Source: JBAZWE01 sp041658605 (GTDB taxonomy: Bacteria > Actinomycetota > Thermoleophilia > BMS3ABIN01). Taken from it: a DNA stretch of 64,000 nt. The stretch's first letter is position 1. The number at the start of each line of letters is the position of its first letter. The notes below the pieces were generated by a model. That model had not been told where the DNA came from. It did not search any database and saw only the letters and a program-made list of their open reading frames with translations. Made by a program: the position numbers and the translations under genes. The stretch is taken from contig JBAZZU010000001.1 of assembly GCA_041658605.1 (NCBI GenBank), forward strand, positions 124,001 to 188,000, in the 5' to 3' direction. This document shows, piece by piece, positions 43,917-53,003 of this stretch.

Positions 43917-44474
43917 TTACACCCTTTCCACGTAGCCGCCGGTGCGTGTGTCTATTTTGATGACATCGCCCGTTTTGACAAAGAGCGGCACCTGTACTTC
44001 AACACCTGTCTCGATGATCGCGGGCTTCGAGCCGCCGCTGACAGTATCGCCTTTCACGCCGGGCTGCGTTTCGGTTATCTCCATCTCGACAAAGATAGGC
44101 GGCACCAACTGGGCCGGCTTGCCGTCGATCATCTGGATCTCGACTTCCATGTTGTCCTTGATATAGGAGAGCGCGTCTCCGGCAAGAGCCGGCGGCAGGG
44201 AAAGCTGTTCATAAGTATCGTTGTCCATCAGCACGACCTCGTCCGGGGTCGCGTATAGATATTGCATCTTTTTGGATTCCACGCGCACGCGCCGGAACTT
44301 CTCCACCGGCCGGAATGTCTTGTCGAGTACAGCGCCGGAATCGATGTTCTTGAGCTTCGTGCGGACAAAAGCACCACCCTTGCCGGGCTTTACGTGCTGG
44401 AATTCCACGATTGTGAATATCTGGCCTTCATACTCGATGGCCATGCCGTTCTTAAAGTCACTTGTAGAGATCAA
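43917..44474 (-). CDS. efp: Elongation factor P
   Basis: Relieves ribosome stalling at polyproline. 185 residues in three beta domains: KOW-like N-terminus (ISTSDFKNGMAIEYEGQIF), the tip loop PGKGGAFVRTKLKN with the modifiable Lys, and the C-terminal GDTVSGGSKPAIIETGVEVQ (core KPAIIETGVEVQVPLF). TTG start at 44474 with GGAGG four bases upstream. Nine bp before the carboxyltransferase fusion and downstream of pepP. Confidence 0.96.
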   Translation of the reverse strand: MISTSDFKNGMAIEYEGQIFTIVEFQHVKPGKGGAFVRTKLKNIDSGAVLDKTFRPVEKFRRVRVESKKMQYLYATPDEVVLMDNDTYEQLSLPPALAGDALSYIKDNMEVEIQMIDGKPAQLVPPIFVEMEITETQPGVKGDTVSGGSKPAIIETGVEVQVPLFVKTGDVIKIDTRTGGYVERV

Positions 44475-44621
44475 GAATCCTCCGAAGGGTCAATCGCGTT
44501 CAGGAACAGGGGCAAATAAGGATTTTACACTAAAAGGAGGGAGTTGGGGAAGCTTGCGGATGGTGTTTTGCCTTGAATCAGCAATGATACGAAGGATTGC
44601 AGCATGTAAAGTGCGGCAGAA

Positions 44622-45671
44622 TCACCTCAGACGGGTCAACTCCCTGGTAAAACCGGTGAGCCTTTCCGGACCTGACGGGCCGACCAGGATCGTGTCTTCG
44701 ATCCGAACGCCCCCGACTCTTTCAACGTAGATGCCGGGTTCGATTGTTACGATCATTCCGGCGCGCAATATCTCATTGGACCTCGGAGCCAGCACCGGAC
44801 CTTCGTGTGCCTCCAGCCCCACTCCATGGCCCAGAGAATGCCCGAACGCTTCCCCATATCCCGATGCGGTTATGTGGCCGCGCGCTATCCCGTCCAGATC
44901 AGAACACGGTACGCCCGGGCCTGCACCTTCAAGCGCGGCCTGCTGGGCTTCCTGGACAATTCGATAAATTTCCGCCTGTCTCCGTGACAGCCCACCCGTG
45001 GCAAAAGTCCTGGTGATATCGGAACAATAGCCGTCAACGCTGGCGCCCAGATCAACCACGACAAGCTCATCCGGCCTGATCACCCGTCCGGAAGCTACTC
45101 CATGAGGCATCGCGGAACGCGGTCCCGAGGCGACGATTATCTCAAAAGGGAGAGCATCCGAGCCAGCTTCACGCATGGCCGTCTCCAGCATCCAGGCGAC
45201 CTCTTTCTCAGTTCTGCCGGTTACTTTCGTGCGGCGGAGTTTCGCCATCGCCAGGTCGGCCAGCGCGCAGGCTTTCCTGATCCTGCCGATCTCGGAGCGG
45301 CTCTTTACCAGTCTTTTCTTTTCAACTATCCCTCCAGCATCCTTGAAGCGTGTTCCCTTGAGGATCTTCTTGATTTCAAGAAAACTGCGCTGGCTCAGAT
45401 GCGCGGCTTCAAATCCGATGATGCCAAGCTTTAGTCTCCGTTTGGCGGCGTACCCGCAGGCTCCCGCTAGCGCGCCACTCGGCACGATATGCACATCGAA
45501 CCCCTTTACCTGGCGCATAGCCTGCGCCCTGTAACGAAAATCCGTAAAGAACAGCTTGCGGGAACCGGTGACCAGGACGCACCCGGCGCTGCCGGAAAAC
45601 CCCGTCAGATAACGGACATTGGGGAGATGTGTGACAAGCAGCGAGTCGTAACCAGCGGGGATCTTGATCAT
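44622..45671 (-). CDS. pepP: M24 family Xaa-Pro aminopeptidase
   Basis: A proline-specific metallopeptidase of 349 residues with N-terminal creatinase-like domain (LVTHLPNVRYLTGFSGSAG) and the pita-bread catalytic domain carrying the two-metal ligands: Asp in VVDLGASVDGYCSDITRTF, His in GHSLGHGVGLEAHEGP, Glu in MIVTIEPGIYVE and VRIEDTILV. The pair pepP/pepQ-efp is conserved across Gram-positives. pepQ is an equally fair name. Confidence 0.92.
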   Translation of the reverse strand: MIKIPAGYDSLLVTHLPNVRYLTGFSGSAGCVLVTGSRKLFFTDFRYRAQAMRQVKGFDVHIVPSGALAGACGYAAKRRLKLGIIGFEAAHLSQRSFLEIKKILKGTRFKDAGGIVEKKRLVKSRSEIGRIRKACALADLAMAKLRRTKVTGRTEKEVAWMLETAMREAGSDALPFEIIVASGPRSAMPHGVASGRVIRPDELVVVDLGASVDGYCSDITRTFATGGLSRRQAEIYRIVQEAQQAALEGAGPGVPCSDLDGIARGHITASGYGEAFGHSLGHGVGLEAHEGPVLAPRSNEILRAGMIVTIEPGIYVERVGGVRIEDTILVGPSGPERLTGFTRELTRLR

Positions 45672-45685
45672 CGTGATGTCCCGGG

Positions 45686-46141
45686 TCAGGGTGATCCGGA
45701 ACCGGCATCCAGCCGTCCGGCCAGCCAGCCGACGGCCTCGATGTAACCTTCAGGACCCTTGCCGGAGATGACATGCTCACAAACGTCACGTACCACAGAG
45801 CGGCTGCGCCACTCTTCCGTGCGGTTTTCGATATCAGAAAGATGGACCTCCACGACCGGGCCCCTGACCATCTCAAGCGCGTCCCGAATCGCGTAGCTGT
45901 AATGTGTCCAGGCGCCGGGATTGATTATCATACAGTCCGCGGTGAAGCGCAGCTCATGTATTTTTTCTATCAGCTGGCCCTCGTGGTTGGTCTGAAAGGA
46001 TACGCACATCATGCCGTTGCGTCTCGCCTCTTCCACAACCAGCGCCACAAGGTCGCCCAGGGTCACCGTGCCGTAATGCTCGGGGTCCCTCTGTCCCAGC
46101 AGGTTCAGATTACAGCCATGTAAAAGCGCTAACGTTTTCAC
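45686..46141 (-). CDS. aroQ: 3-dehydroquinate dehydratase, type II
   Basis: Third step of the shikimate pathway. From GTG 46141, which has GGGAGGG upstream and overlaps the aroB stop by 4 bp, the product is 151 residues, the usual size; the longer frame to 46204 is rejected. Motifs: LLHGCNLNLLGQRDPEHYG with the catalytic Tyr, INPGAWTHYSYAIRDAL, and VEVHLSDIENRTEEWR with catalytic His. Fourth gene of the aroC-K-B-Q block. Confidence 0.94.
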   Translation of the reverse strand: MKTLALLHGCNLNLLGQRDPEHYGTVTLGDLVALVVEEARRNGMMCVSFQTNHEGQLIEKIHELRFTADCMIINPGAWTHYSYAIRDALEMVRGPVVEVHLSDIENRTEEWRSRSVVRDVCEHVISGKGPEGYIEAVGWLAGRLDAGSGSP

Positions 46142-47235
46142 TGCAGACCCTCCCTGGAAAGGCGTATTACCGATTCCTTCAGCCTGTCCGCATCGACATC
46201 GCAATTGATAACCGGCTCTCCGAGGCTCTTCAACAAAACCATGTTGGCCGAGATATCATCGGCCTTCTTGTCGCTTGCCATGGACGCGATCGCGACATCC
46301 GGATCTGTATCCTTAAGGCCGGTCGGAAGACCGAGTGCGTCGAGCAACGCCTTGAGCCTCAAGGCGTATTCGGTGTCGAGTGAAAAAACCTCCTCTGACA
46401 GCCAGACGGCCGCCATCAAACCAAGCGCCACGGCCTGGCCATGGGAATACAGCCGGTACTGCCCCGCGGCTTCGATACCATGGCCGACGGTATGTCCGAG
46501 GTTGAGTACCGCCCTGCGCCCATAATCACGTTCGTCCTCGGATACGACGCCAAGCTTGTACTCGATGCAGCGCCGGACCACGGGTTCGACGAACGACATG
46601 TTAAGTCCCAGAAACTCCTCATAGCTCGACTCGAGGGCGGAAAAAAAATCGTCTCCTGACAGAAGGGCATACTTGACTACCTCCGCCAGCCCCTCGACCA
46701 GCTGGCCACGCGGCAGGGTACCGAGCAGCGATGGATCGGTGACTACCATGTCCGGCTGATAGAAGGAACCGACGTAATTCTTGGCTTCGGATATGTTGAT
46801 GCCGACCTTGCCGCCGATGCTGCTGTCTACCTGCGAAAGCAGCGTTGTCGGCACCTGGACGAGACCCACTCCCCGCATATAGGTGCTTGCGACGAAACCC
46901 GCGAGGTCGCCGACCACTCCTCCGCCCAGAGCGCATATCGTGTCACGACGCCGTGTCTGCAGGGCATATAGCCTGGAATAGAGCTCAGACGCGCGTTCGA
47001 TGCTTTTTGCCTCTTCGCCGGCATCCACGACTACGGATGCCACCTTGAAGTCCGCCTTCTTAAAAGCCTCCTCAGCCCGCGCCAGGTAGATATCCGCGAC
47101 GTTACTGTCGGTGATGATGACTACTTTCCCGCGCCTGCCCTGTGACTTCCAGAGACTGCCGGCGTCATCCATGGCGCCGCTGCATAAAAAGATCGGATAT
47201 TCCTTGCTCCTGGTGCTGGCAAGAAGCTGTATCAA
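46138..47235 (-). CDS. aroB: 3-dehydroquinate synthase
   Basis: Converts DAHP to 3-dehydroquinate with NAD and zinc or cobalt. About 365 residues from TTG 47235, which overlaps the aroK stop (TTGA) and follows AGGAGGAAGG; ATG 47256 is the alternative. Motifs: VVIITDSNV, CALGGGVVGDLAGFVASTYMRG (core GGGVVGDLAGF), QVPTTLLSQVDSSIGGKVGI and LNLGHTVGHGIE with metal-binding His. Confidence 0.95.
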   Translation of the reverse strand: MIQLLASTRSKEYPIFLCSGAMDDAGSLWKSQGRRGKVVIITDSNVADIYLARAEEAFKKADFKVASVVVDAGEEAKSIERASELYSRLYALQTRRRDTICALGGGVVGDLAGFVASTYMRGVGLVQVPTTLLSQVDSSIGGKVGINISEAKNYVGSFYQPDMVVTDPSLLGTLPRGQLVEGLAEVVKYALLSGDDFFSALESSYEEFLGLNMSFVEPVVRRCIEYKLGVVSEDERDYGRRAVLNLGHTVGHGIEAAGQYRLYSHGQAVALGLMAAVWLSEEVFSLDTEYALRLKALLDALGLPTGLKDTDPDVAIASMASDKKADDISANMVLLKSLGEPVINCDVDADRLKESVIRLSREGLQ

Positions 47236-47759
47236 TCTGAATCCTTCCTCCTGCATATCCGGCCGACGATCTCCTCGGCTACCTGATTGACGCTTTTGCC
47301 GCGGGTCTGAACTTCGATATCCGCGACCGCCCTGTACAAAGCTTCCCTCTGCGCATAGAGCTGCCCAAAGGCCTCGCGATCATCGGCCAGCGGCCTTTTA
47401 CCGTTCTGAGACCGGGAGAATGCGGTCTCAAGGTCCTCGTCTAGCAGAACGACTGTCTTCTCCTTTAAAAGGCGCCTGTACACTTTGTGAATCGTTATGG
47501 CTCCACCGCCCAGCGAAATGACTGTTCCGGCACTCGAATCCCTGCGTCCGTCAAGCAGTCGGAAAATAACCAGTTCTTCGGTCTTTCTAAAAGCCGGCTC
47601 GCCTTCCCGCTCGAAAATCCCAACGATGCTGCTTCCCGCCTCCTGCTCGACAAGCAGGTCGGTATCATGGAATTCCCAGCCAAGATCGTGTGCCACGCGC
47701 TTGCCCACGGCTGTCTTGCCGCTGCCCATGAACCCGATCAGAATCAGGGTTGGACCCAA
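47232..47759 (-). CDS. aroK: Shikimate kinase
   Basis: ATP-dependent 3-phosphorylation of shikimate. 175 residues; Walker A GFMGSGKTAVGKRVA, shikimate-binding DTDLLVEQEAG (Asp) and FRKTEE (Arg), then SLGGGAI, and the lid Arg in NGKRPLADDREAF. The TTG start lies 16 bp inside the end of aroC and has GAGGGG close upstream. A typical tightly coupled aroC-aroK-aroB arrangement. Confidence 0.95.
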   Translation of the reverse strand: MGPTLILIGFMGSGKTAVGKRVAHDLGWEFHDTDLLVEQEAGSSIVGIFEREGEPAFRKTEELVIFRLLDGRRDSSAGTVISLGGGAITIHKVYRRLLKEKTVVLLDEDLETAFSRSQNGKRPLADDREAFGQLYAQREALYRAVADIEVQTRGKSVNQVAEEIVGRICRRKDSD

Positions 47760-48916
47760 CTGCCCCTCAGTCTCCTTAGATATACGAGATATGATTCCTT
47801 CAAGTCCGCCATGCAGTCACTGCCGAATTTTTCCATCAAAGCCCGCGCGAGCTCGATCGCGAGCATCGCCTCCCCGACGACCGCGGCGGCCGGGACGGCA
47901 CAGACATCGCTCCTCTCCTTGAGGGCGGGCGCACTTTTTCCAGTTTTCATGTTCACCGAATCAAGCGGTTTCGTAAGTGTGGGGATCGGTTTCATGCAGG
48001 CTCGCGCAACAACTGGCTCCCCTGTGGTCATGCCACCCTCCAGCCCGCCTGAATGATTTGTCTTTCTGTAATAACCCTTTTCCGGATCCAGGAATATCTC
48101 ATCGTGTGCCTTTGAGCCGGGTATCGCCGCAAGCGCAAACCCGTCCCCCAGTTCGGCACCCTTGATAGCAGGTATGCTCATCAGCGCCGCAGCGATACGG
48201 CCGCCCAGCCTTTCCGGCCCGGACATGTACGACCCCAAACCCGGCGGCAAACCGTAGGCGATGACCTCGAAGACGCCGCCGAGGGACTCCCCAGCCTTAC
48301 GGGCTGCGTTTATAGCGGCCACCATTTCCTTTGTCGCCTTTACATCAAGGCAACGGACCGCCGATTTGTCTACAGCCATAAAATCGCTGATGGATAGCCG
48401 TCTCTTCCCTGCCCTGACTTTGCCAATCTGAACCACATGGCTTACAACCGCTATATCCAGCTCTCCGAGAATGCGCCGCGCTATCGCGCCAACCGCCACC
48501 CTCGCGGCTGTCTCCCGGGCGCTGGCGCGCTCAAGCACGCTGCGGATGTCATCCATGCCGTATTTCTGTACGCCGACCAGGTCGGCATGTCCCGGCCGCG
48601 GCACCAGCAGCTTTCGGGTTCCGGCGCCGTCATCCTTTTCGACTGACATTATCGTGCGCCAGTTCTTCCAGTCAGCGTTCTTGATCGTTATGCTGACCGG
48701 ACTACCCAGCGTCAGCCCATGACGCACGCCGGCGGTGATTTCACCGGTATCTTTTTCTATCTTCATCCGGCCTCCGCGGCCGTGACCCAGCTGTCGCCTG
48801 GCGAGATCCCGATTTAGGTCATCCGCAGAAATACTCAGTCCCGCCGGAACGCCTGAAGCGATCGCCGTAAGCTGGGGACCGTGCGATTCACCTGCTGTCG
48901 TGTAACGAAGTTTCAT
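47744..48916 (-). CDS. aroC: Chorismate synthase
   Basis: Last shikimate-pathway step, EPSP to chorismate, needing reduced FMN. 390 residues: N-terminal MKLRYTTAGESHGPQLTAI, RRQLGHGRGGRMKIEKD, and late VKGAELGDGFALA-type segment IKGAELGDGFALAAIPGSK. Product feeds TrpE/TrpG encoded 7 kb away. Starts downstream of the pilus cluster with a perfect 8-bp hairpin in the gap. Confidence 0.96.
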   Translation of the reverse strand: MKLRYTTAGESHGPQLTAIASGVPAGLSISADDLNRDLARRQLGHGRGGRMKIEKDTGEITAGVRHGLTLGSPVSITIKNADWKNWRTIMSVEKDDGAGTRKLLVPRPGHADLVGVQKYGMDDIRSVLERASARETAARVAVGAIARRILGELDIAVVSHVVQIGKVRAGKRRLSISDFMAVDKSAVRCLDVKATKEMVAAINAARKAGESLGGVFEVIAYGLPPGLGSYMSGPERLGGRIAAALMSIPAIKGAELGDGFALAAIPGSKAHDEIFLDPEKGYYRKTNHSGGLEGGMTTGEPVVARACMKPIPTLTKPLDSVNMKTGKSAPALKERSDVCAVPAAAVVGEAMLAIELARALMEKFGSDCMADLKESYLVYLRRLRGSWVQP

Positions 48917-48942
48917 CCTGGATAAGCCACCTTTAACGTTGA

Positions 48943-48963
48943 CATCCGCCTTTTGGGCGGATG
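48943..48963. terminator. Hairpin between the pilus cluster and aroC
   Basis: CATCCGCC (48943-48950) pairs perfectly with GGCGGATG (48956-48963) around a 5-base loop. There is no U-run after it on the minus strand, so it may be a weak terminator or an mRNA-processing or stabilising hairpin. Confidence 0.45.
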
Positions 48964-49010
48964 GAGCAGGCTCTTGAGTTCACGGGGCTGCCACACAGCC
49001 GAAAATGGCC

Positions 49011-49547
49011 TTACTTTACGGGAGGCGTGTACGGCGGATAATAAGTCCCGCCGCTCGACGTGCCGCCTGATGGATACGTGCTTCCACCGCTTGAGGATGT
49101 GCTTCCGCTGCTCGGGATATACGTACTACCTGATGATGTGCCTGTTCCCGTACCAGTTGTCGTGGGAGTTGTCGAACTGGCGCTCGTCGATCCGGTCGTA
49201 CCGGTTGTGCCCGCCGAGCTCTGGGTCACCTGCTGCTTGAAAAGATCTTTTCTGAACTTAAACACGCTGCCCCATGTGGTAGTGGAAGCAGTAAGGCTGT
49301 CTGTTGATGACGAAGATGAAGACGAGGATGACGAAGTCGATGACGGTGCCGGCATCGATGTCGTTCTGCTTTTGGTCGTTCCCGTGCCTGGTTTTGTTTC
49401 CGCCTTCGTCAGCGAAGTCGTGGACTGCTGATCTTCGCCGCCGCATGATATGGCCAGGCCGATCGACATTATCACCATGATCAGCATCGCCACTGCCGCC
49501 AGCAGCGGCGAACCCTTGAAATCTGCGATTTTCGAAAAAATACCCAT
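49011..49547 (-). CDS. Ser/Thr-rich lipoprotein in the PilP position
   Basis: A 178-residue protein. The N-terminal helix AVAMLIMVIMSIGLAISCGG ends in a lipobox. The rest is low complexity, rich in Ser, Thr and Gly (a ten-Ser run, TTG and SGG repeats), with one ordinary island, WGSVFKFRKDLFKQQ, near residue 92. It follows pilO by 3 bp, the place of pilP in type IV pilus operons, where PilP is a lipoprotein with an RDPF-like motif; FRKDLF could be a worn version. Function as a pilus alignment-complex lipoprotein is inference. Confidence 0.6.
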   Translation of the reverse strand: MGIFSKIADFKGSPLLAAVAMLIMVIMSIGLAISCGGEDQQSTTSLTKAETKPGTGTTKSRTTSMPAPSSTSSSSSSSSSSTDSLTASTTTWGSVFKFRKDLFKQQVTQSSAGTTGTTGSTSASSTTPTTTGTGTGTSSGSTYIPSSGSTSSSGGSTYPSGGTSSGGTYYPPYTPPVK

Positions 49548-49550
49548 TAC

Positions 49551-50213
49551 TTATCCTCCGCCGGCATCGCTTGCGGCAGGCTGGGCAGCGCGGTTCCCGG
49601 CTTGTCCCGCCGGCGCCGGAGCAGTCATGTATGCGTTGATTCCAAGCGTAGCCAGAACGTTCGGGAATTTCTTCGGAACCCCGTCGTCAGGATCGGGCGT
49701 GTCAATCTCGGGTTCTTTCATGGTCAGCGAGACAACACTTATAAGCCTTCCGGCTATGTTGATGTCGTTACCTTCCATCCTGGCATAGTTCTCGACACGA
49801 TACAGGAAATCATTTACCTCAAGAAATCTTCCCTGAAAGCTCAGCTCCATGGGGATAATGGTATTTCCGTCACTGCCCGCGATCGCATCACTTGGCTCGA
49901 TTTTCATGAAGTAGATACCCGACTCGTTGGCGCTCTGCTGCAGGTCTACAATCAGGGAAGGCAGCTGGCTGTCAGCCGGAACCATCTTGTTCAGCTTTAG
50001 CAGCTCGCCGGATGTCTGTCGCGCGGCGCTTCTCTCTTCGGTGACCCTTTTGACTTTCGCGTAATCTTCATCGTATTTCGTCTGCTGTCGCTGCAGCTCG
50101 CTGTCGGCGGTAGCAACCTCACTCCGCTTGGGAGAGATGATCAGGAAATACCACGCCACCATCAATACGACGACGCCCAGCCCGGCAAGAATTATTATGT
50201 CACGTTTCTTCAT
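49551..50213 (-). CDS. pilO: Type IV pilus assembly protein PilO
   Basis: Inner-membrane alignment-complex protein. 220 residues: short cytoplasmic N-terminus, one helix (IILAGLGVVVLMVAWYFLI), a coiled coil (ELQRQQTKYDEDYAKVKRV) and a ferredoxin-like domain (LPSLIVDLQQSANESGIYF and MELSFQGRFLEVNDFLYRVE). A Pro/Ala-rich tail follows. 15 bp downstream of pilN. Confidence 0.85.
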   Translation of the reverse strand: MKKRDIIILAGLGVVVLMVAWYFLIISPKRSEVATADSELQRQQTKYDEDYAKVKRVTEERSAARQTSGELLKLNKMVPADSQLPSLIVDLQQSANESGIYFMKIEPSDAIAGSDGNTIIPMELSFQGRFLEVNDFLYRVENYARMEGNDINIAGRLISVVSLTMKEPEIDTPDPDDGVPKKFPNVLATLGINAYMTAPAPAGQAGNRAAQPAASDAGGG

Positions 50214-50228
50214 GTTATTAACCAGCCT

Positions 50229-50978
50229 TTAATTTATTCCACCTGTCGTGCCGGTAGTCCCGGTTGTAGAGCCGGTCGTCGTCCTGCCTGTCGTCGGTGA
50301 TGTGGTCGTGCCTGTTGTTGGCGTTACGTCCGATGGACCCTGTTCGCCAGCCACCGGGGCAACCGCGGGGTTCGCGTTGCTTGCAGCCTGGTTCAGGTTG
50401 GCGCCCACGGAGAAATGAATCACCAGACGTCCGCCCATGTCTTCTTTTTCAGCCTTTATAAGAACGACGTCCTTCAGGGACGGGATAAGCCCCAGCCTGA
50501 CCATCATCGTGGCGATTGTGTCCATCTCGTATGTATATCCTTCGAGTATGAGATTCTGAGTCGTGTCCGCAGCACCGGCGGCGGGCTTGCTGGTCGAAGA
50601 TGTCACTGCGCCCGGCACGTTACCCTTGATGCTGATCAACCATGAATCGGACGGCATCACAAACGATATGTCGTCAAGCGTCCTTGACCAGCGGAATCTT
50701 TGTGAATAGAGGTTCGTAACGGCGTTCTGCCTGTTCTGTTTCTGATTCTTGAGCTCATCGTATTTCGTAATCTCGGCTACATCCTTGCTCAGTTGCGCGT
50801 TCAGCTGTTTTTTTGAATCCAGCTCACTCTGTTTGTTGCTCAGCTCACTGTTGAAATAGAGATAGCTGCCACCCATGGCGGCAACAAGCAGTACCGCGCC
50901 CGCGATCGGGAAAATATATATCTGGCGGCGCAATTCACGCTGCCGCTCTTCCTGCGGTACGAGATTGACTATGGGCAT
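50229..50978 (-). CDS. pilN: Type IV pilus assembly protein PilN
   Basis: Binds PilM through its cytoplasmic N-terminus and pairs with PilO. 249 residues: the PilM-binding motif INLVP appears as VNLVPQEERQRELRR, then a membrane helix (IFPIAGAVLLVAAMGGSYLY), a coiled coil, and LDDISFVMPSDSWLISIKG typical of the family. The last 40 residues are TTG-rich low complexity, as in the downstream lipoprotein. Confidence 0.88.
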   Translation of the reverse strand: MPIVNLVPQEERQRELRRQIYIFPIAGAVLLVAAMGGSYLYFNSELSNKQSELDSKKQLNAQLSKDVAEITKYDELKNQKQNRQNAVTNLYSQRFRWSRTLDDISFVMPSDSWLISIKGNVPGAVTSSTSKPAAGAADTTQNLILEGYTYEMDTIATMMVRLGLIPSLKDVVLIKAEKEDMGGRLVIHFSVGANLNQAASNANPAVAPVAGEQGPSDVTPTTGTTTSPTTGRTTTGSTTGTTGTTGGIN

Positions 50979-50981
50979 TGC

Positions 50982-53003
50982 CTACTCCTCATCCTCCAGC
51001 GCCAGGCCTATCGCTATCGCAAGCCTGGGCGCCAGCGCGCTTAACTCATCGTCTTTAAGGTCGGACCTGTTCTGCGTTATCCTCCTGAGCGGATTCCCGA
51101 TCTCAACAGTGAACGGAAATACCTGGGCGAGATGCAGATCCAGGTTTGGCAGCATCGCCCCGCCGCCGCTCAAAATAAGCTTGCTGACAGGCTCTGACTG
51201 TTCCTGGGACATGTAGTAATCAAGAGACCTGCGTATTTCTTCAGCCAGAGCGTCAGCCGTCAACTCAAGAACTCTCATTATCCCGGCTCTTTCCTCCTCG
51301 GGAGACTCGATGTCCGGAGGACCCTGAGACCAGCCGCTGTCGGGTTTTTTATCAGCCTCCGGCATATCCAGCTTTGGCGGTCCGGCATCCGGCATTCTTT
51401 CAGGCCCAGCTTCATCCTGTGATTCCGAATCACCCGGAACCTGGATTAAGCCCGTATCTTCAGGTTGAGCTGCTTCGCCGCCCTGATCGCCTGCGGTTGC
51501 CGATTCTACAACGCCTGCATTGTCATCCGCCGGATGACTCGCACCCGGAGCCGCCAGTCCTATCAGGGCTTTCATCTCTTCAGCCTCGGCAAATGTGGCG
51601 CCCTTGAAATCCTGGATCGACTTGGTGAAATTGTCTCCACCGAATGCGACGATTCTAGTGAACTGCGGCTCACCTTTCGTGGTGACAACGATATTTGTCA
51701 CATCTGAAGCGATATTGGCTATCGCCACCGCTTCTTTCCTGTCACCTTCGACTTCAAGGAAACTGCTTTCGGATAAAGACCGAAGCATGGAAAAAGCCTG
51801 AAGATCGACGCCGTCTACAATAAGTTTTGCCTTCTTTACGGCGTTGATGAAGTCCATGACCATGACTTTCTGTGCGGCCACGACCAGCACTCTCTGCTTC
51901 TGAATACCGTCCTCGGTTGTAAAGTTCCCCAGAATATGAAAGTCAAAGACGGCGTCTTCAATCGGAATTGGAATGTAGTCCTGAGCCTGGAATTCTATCG
52001 CCGATCGAAGCTCCTTCTCGTCGAGCATCGGGAATTCCAGCGTCCTTACGACGACTTTCTGGTTCGCCAGACCGATGGTTACCTTCCGGCCTTTTATCTT
52101 GTGAGTCTTCCAGAATTCCTTCAGCGCGAAAGCAAGACCTTCGACATCCTTTACTTCGCCCTCCTGGATCAATCCCGCCGGCAGGTTATCCAGCGAGGCG
52201 GAAAGCAGCACTGACCCTCCTGTCTGATACCGCAGCCGCACTGCTGAAAGCGAAGTCCTGCCGAGATCCAGACCAACCGGACTCGTCTTTGAACCGCCGA
52301 TTCCACCGGATTTACTCTTCTTGTTCTTGAGTGGCTTCGGTTGCCTGGGCGCCTTCGGCGCTTTCTTTCCAAAAAAAGCTTTCTTTGACGGCTTTCCGGG
52401 AAGATCCTGCGAGCCAGGCATCGGAGCCGAACCGGCGGCGGGCGCCTGTATCGGTGCGCCCGACTGGGGCCCCAGGGTTGCCGTCTTCGATTTCTTTCCA
52501 AAAGATAAAAATGATTTCTTTTCGCCCTTCGGAGTTTTCTGCTTCTTTTCCTTTGGCGCCTTGGACTTCTTCTCCTTTGGCGCCTTGGGCGATTTCAGTG
52601 ATTCGCCAATTACCGGCTTGGGACCCTTCGCTCCCTTGTTGCCGAATATGGATTTTTTCGGAGCCTTTCCCTCGGCTGATGCCTCGGGTATCTCCTGACT
52701 TGCGGGAGGCTGCTGCATCTCCATGGCTGGGCCTTCAGGTGCAGTTCCTTCCTGCGGACCGGCGGCGGCCTGAGACGGCGGCATTGGCGGTCTATCCTGT
52801 CTTTTACCCATAAGACCCTTCTTCTTCTCTTCCCCGGGCTTTGGTTTTCCCAGTTTTGCGCTCCGGGAACTCTTCTTGCCAAAGAGGGATTTCTTCTTTC
52901 TGGGTGGCGGGGGTGGAGGTGCGCCGATGCCACCTTCGTTTTGTGAAGGCGTCTGCCCGACCCTGGGCTTACCGGGTTTCTTTTTAAAGAGACTGGCCAT
53001 CAA
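50982..53003 (-). CDS. pilM: Type IV pilus assembly ATPase-like PilM with long basic N-terminal extension
   Basis: PilM is an actin-like cytoplasmic protein docking PilN. At 673 residues it is nearly twice the usual length. The PilM core starts near residue 243 (VGLDLGRTSLSAVRL), with LEFPMLDEKELRSAIEFQ and LILSGGGAMLPNLDLHLA. Residues 1-240 are Lys/Pro-rich and disordered, with repeats KKSLFGKK, KKSIFGNK, KKSFLSFGKK and KKAFFGKK at about 37, 116, 162 and 207. An acidic insert of about 90 residues interrupts the core after MKALIGLA. Start TTG 53003 or ATG 53000. A sigma-28-type promoter lies 130 bp upstream. Confidence 0.9.
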   Translation of the reverse strand: MMASLFKKKPGKPRVGQTPSQNEGGIGAPPPPPPRKKKSLFGKKSSRSAKLGKPKPGEEKKKGLMGKRQDRPPMPPSQAAAGPQEGTAPEGPAMEMQQPPASQEIPEASAEGKAPKKSIFGNKGAKGPKPVIGESLKSPKAPKEKKSKAPKEKKQKTPKGEKKSFLSFGKKSKTATLGPQSGAPIQAPAAGSAPMPGSQDLPGKPSKKAFFGKKAPKAPRQPKPLKNKKSKSGGIGGSKTSPVGLDLGRTSLSAVRLRYQTGGSVLLSASLDNLPAGLIQEGEVKDVEGLAFALKEFWKTHKIKGRKVTIGLANQKVVVRTLEFPMLDEKELRSAIEFQAQDYIPIPIEDAVFDFHILGNFTTEDGIQKQRVLVVAAQKVMVMDFINAVKKAKLIVDGVDLQAFSMLRSLSESSFLEVEGDRKEAVAIANIASDVTNIVVTTKGEPQFTRIVAFGGDNFTKSIQDFKGATFAEAEEMKALIGLAAPGASHPADDNAGVVESATAGDQGGEAAQPEDTGLIQVPGDSESQDEAGPERMPDAGPPKLDMPEADKKPDSGWSQGPPDIESPEEERAGIMRVLELTADALAEEIRRSLDYYMSQEQSEPVSKLILSGGGAMLPNLDLHLAQVFPFTVEIGNPLRRITQNRSDLKDDELSALAPRLAIAIGLALEDEE

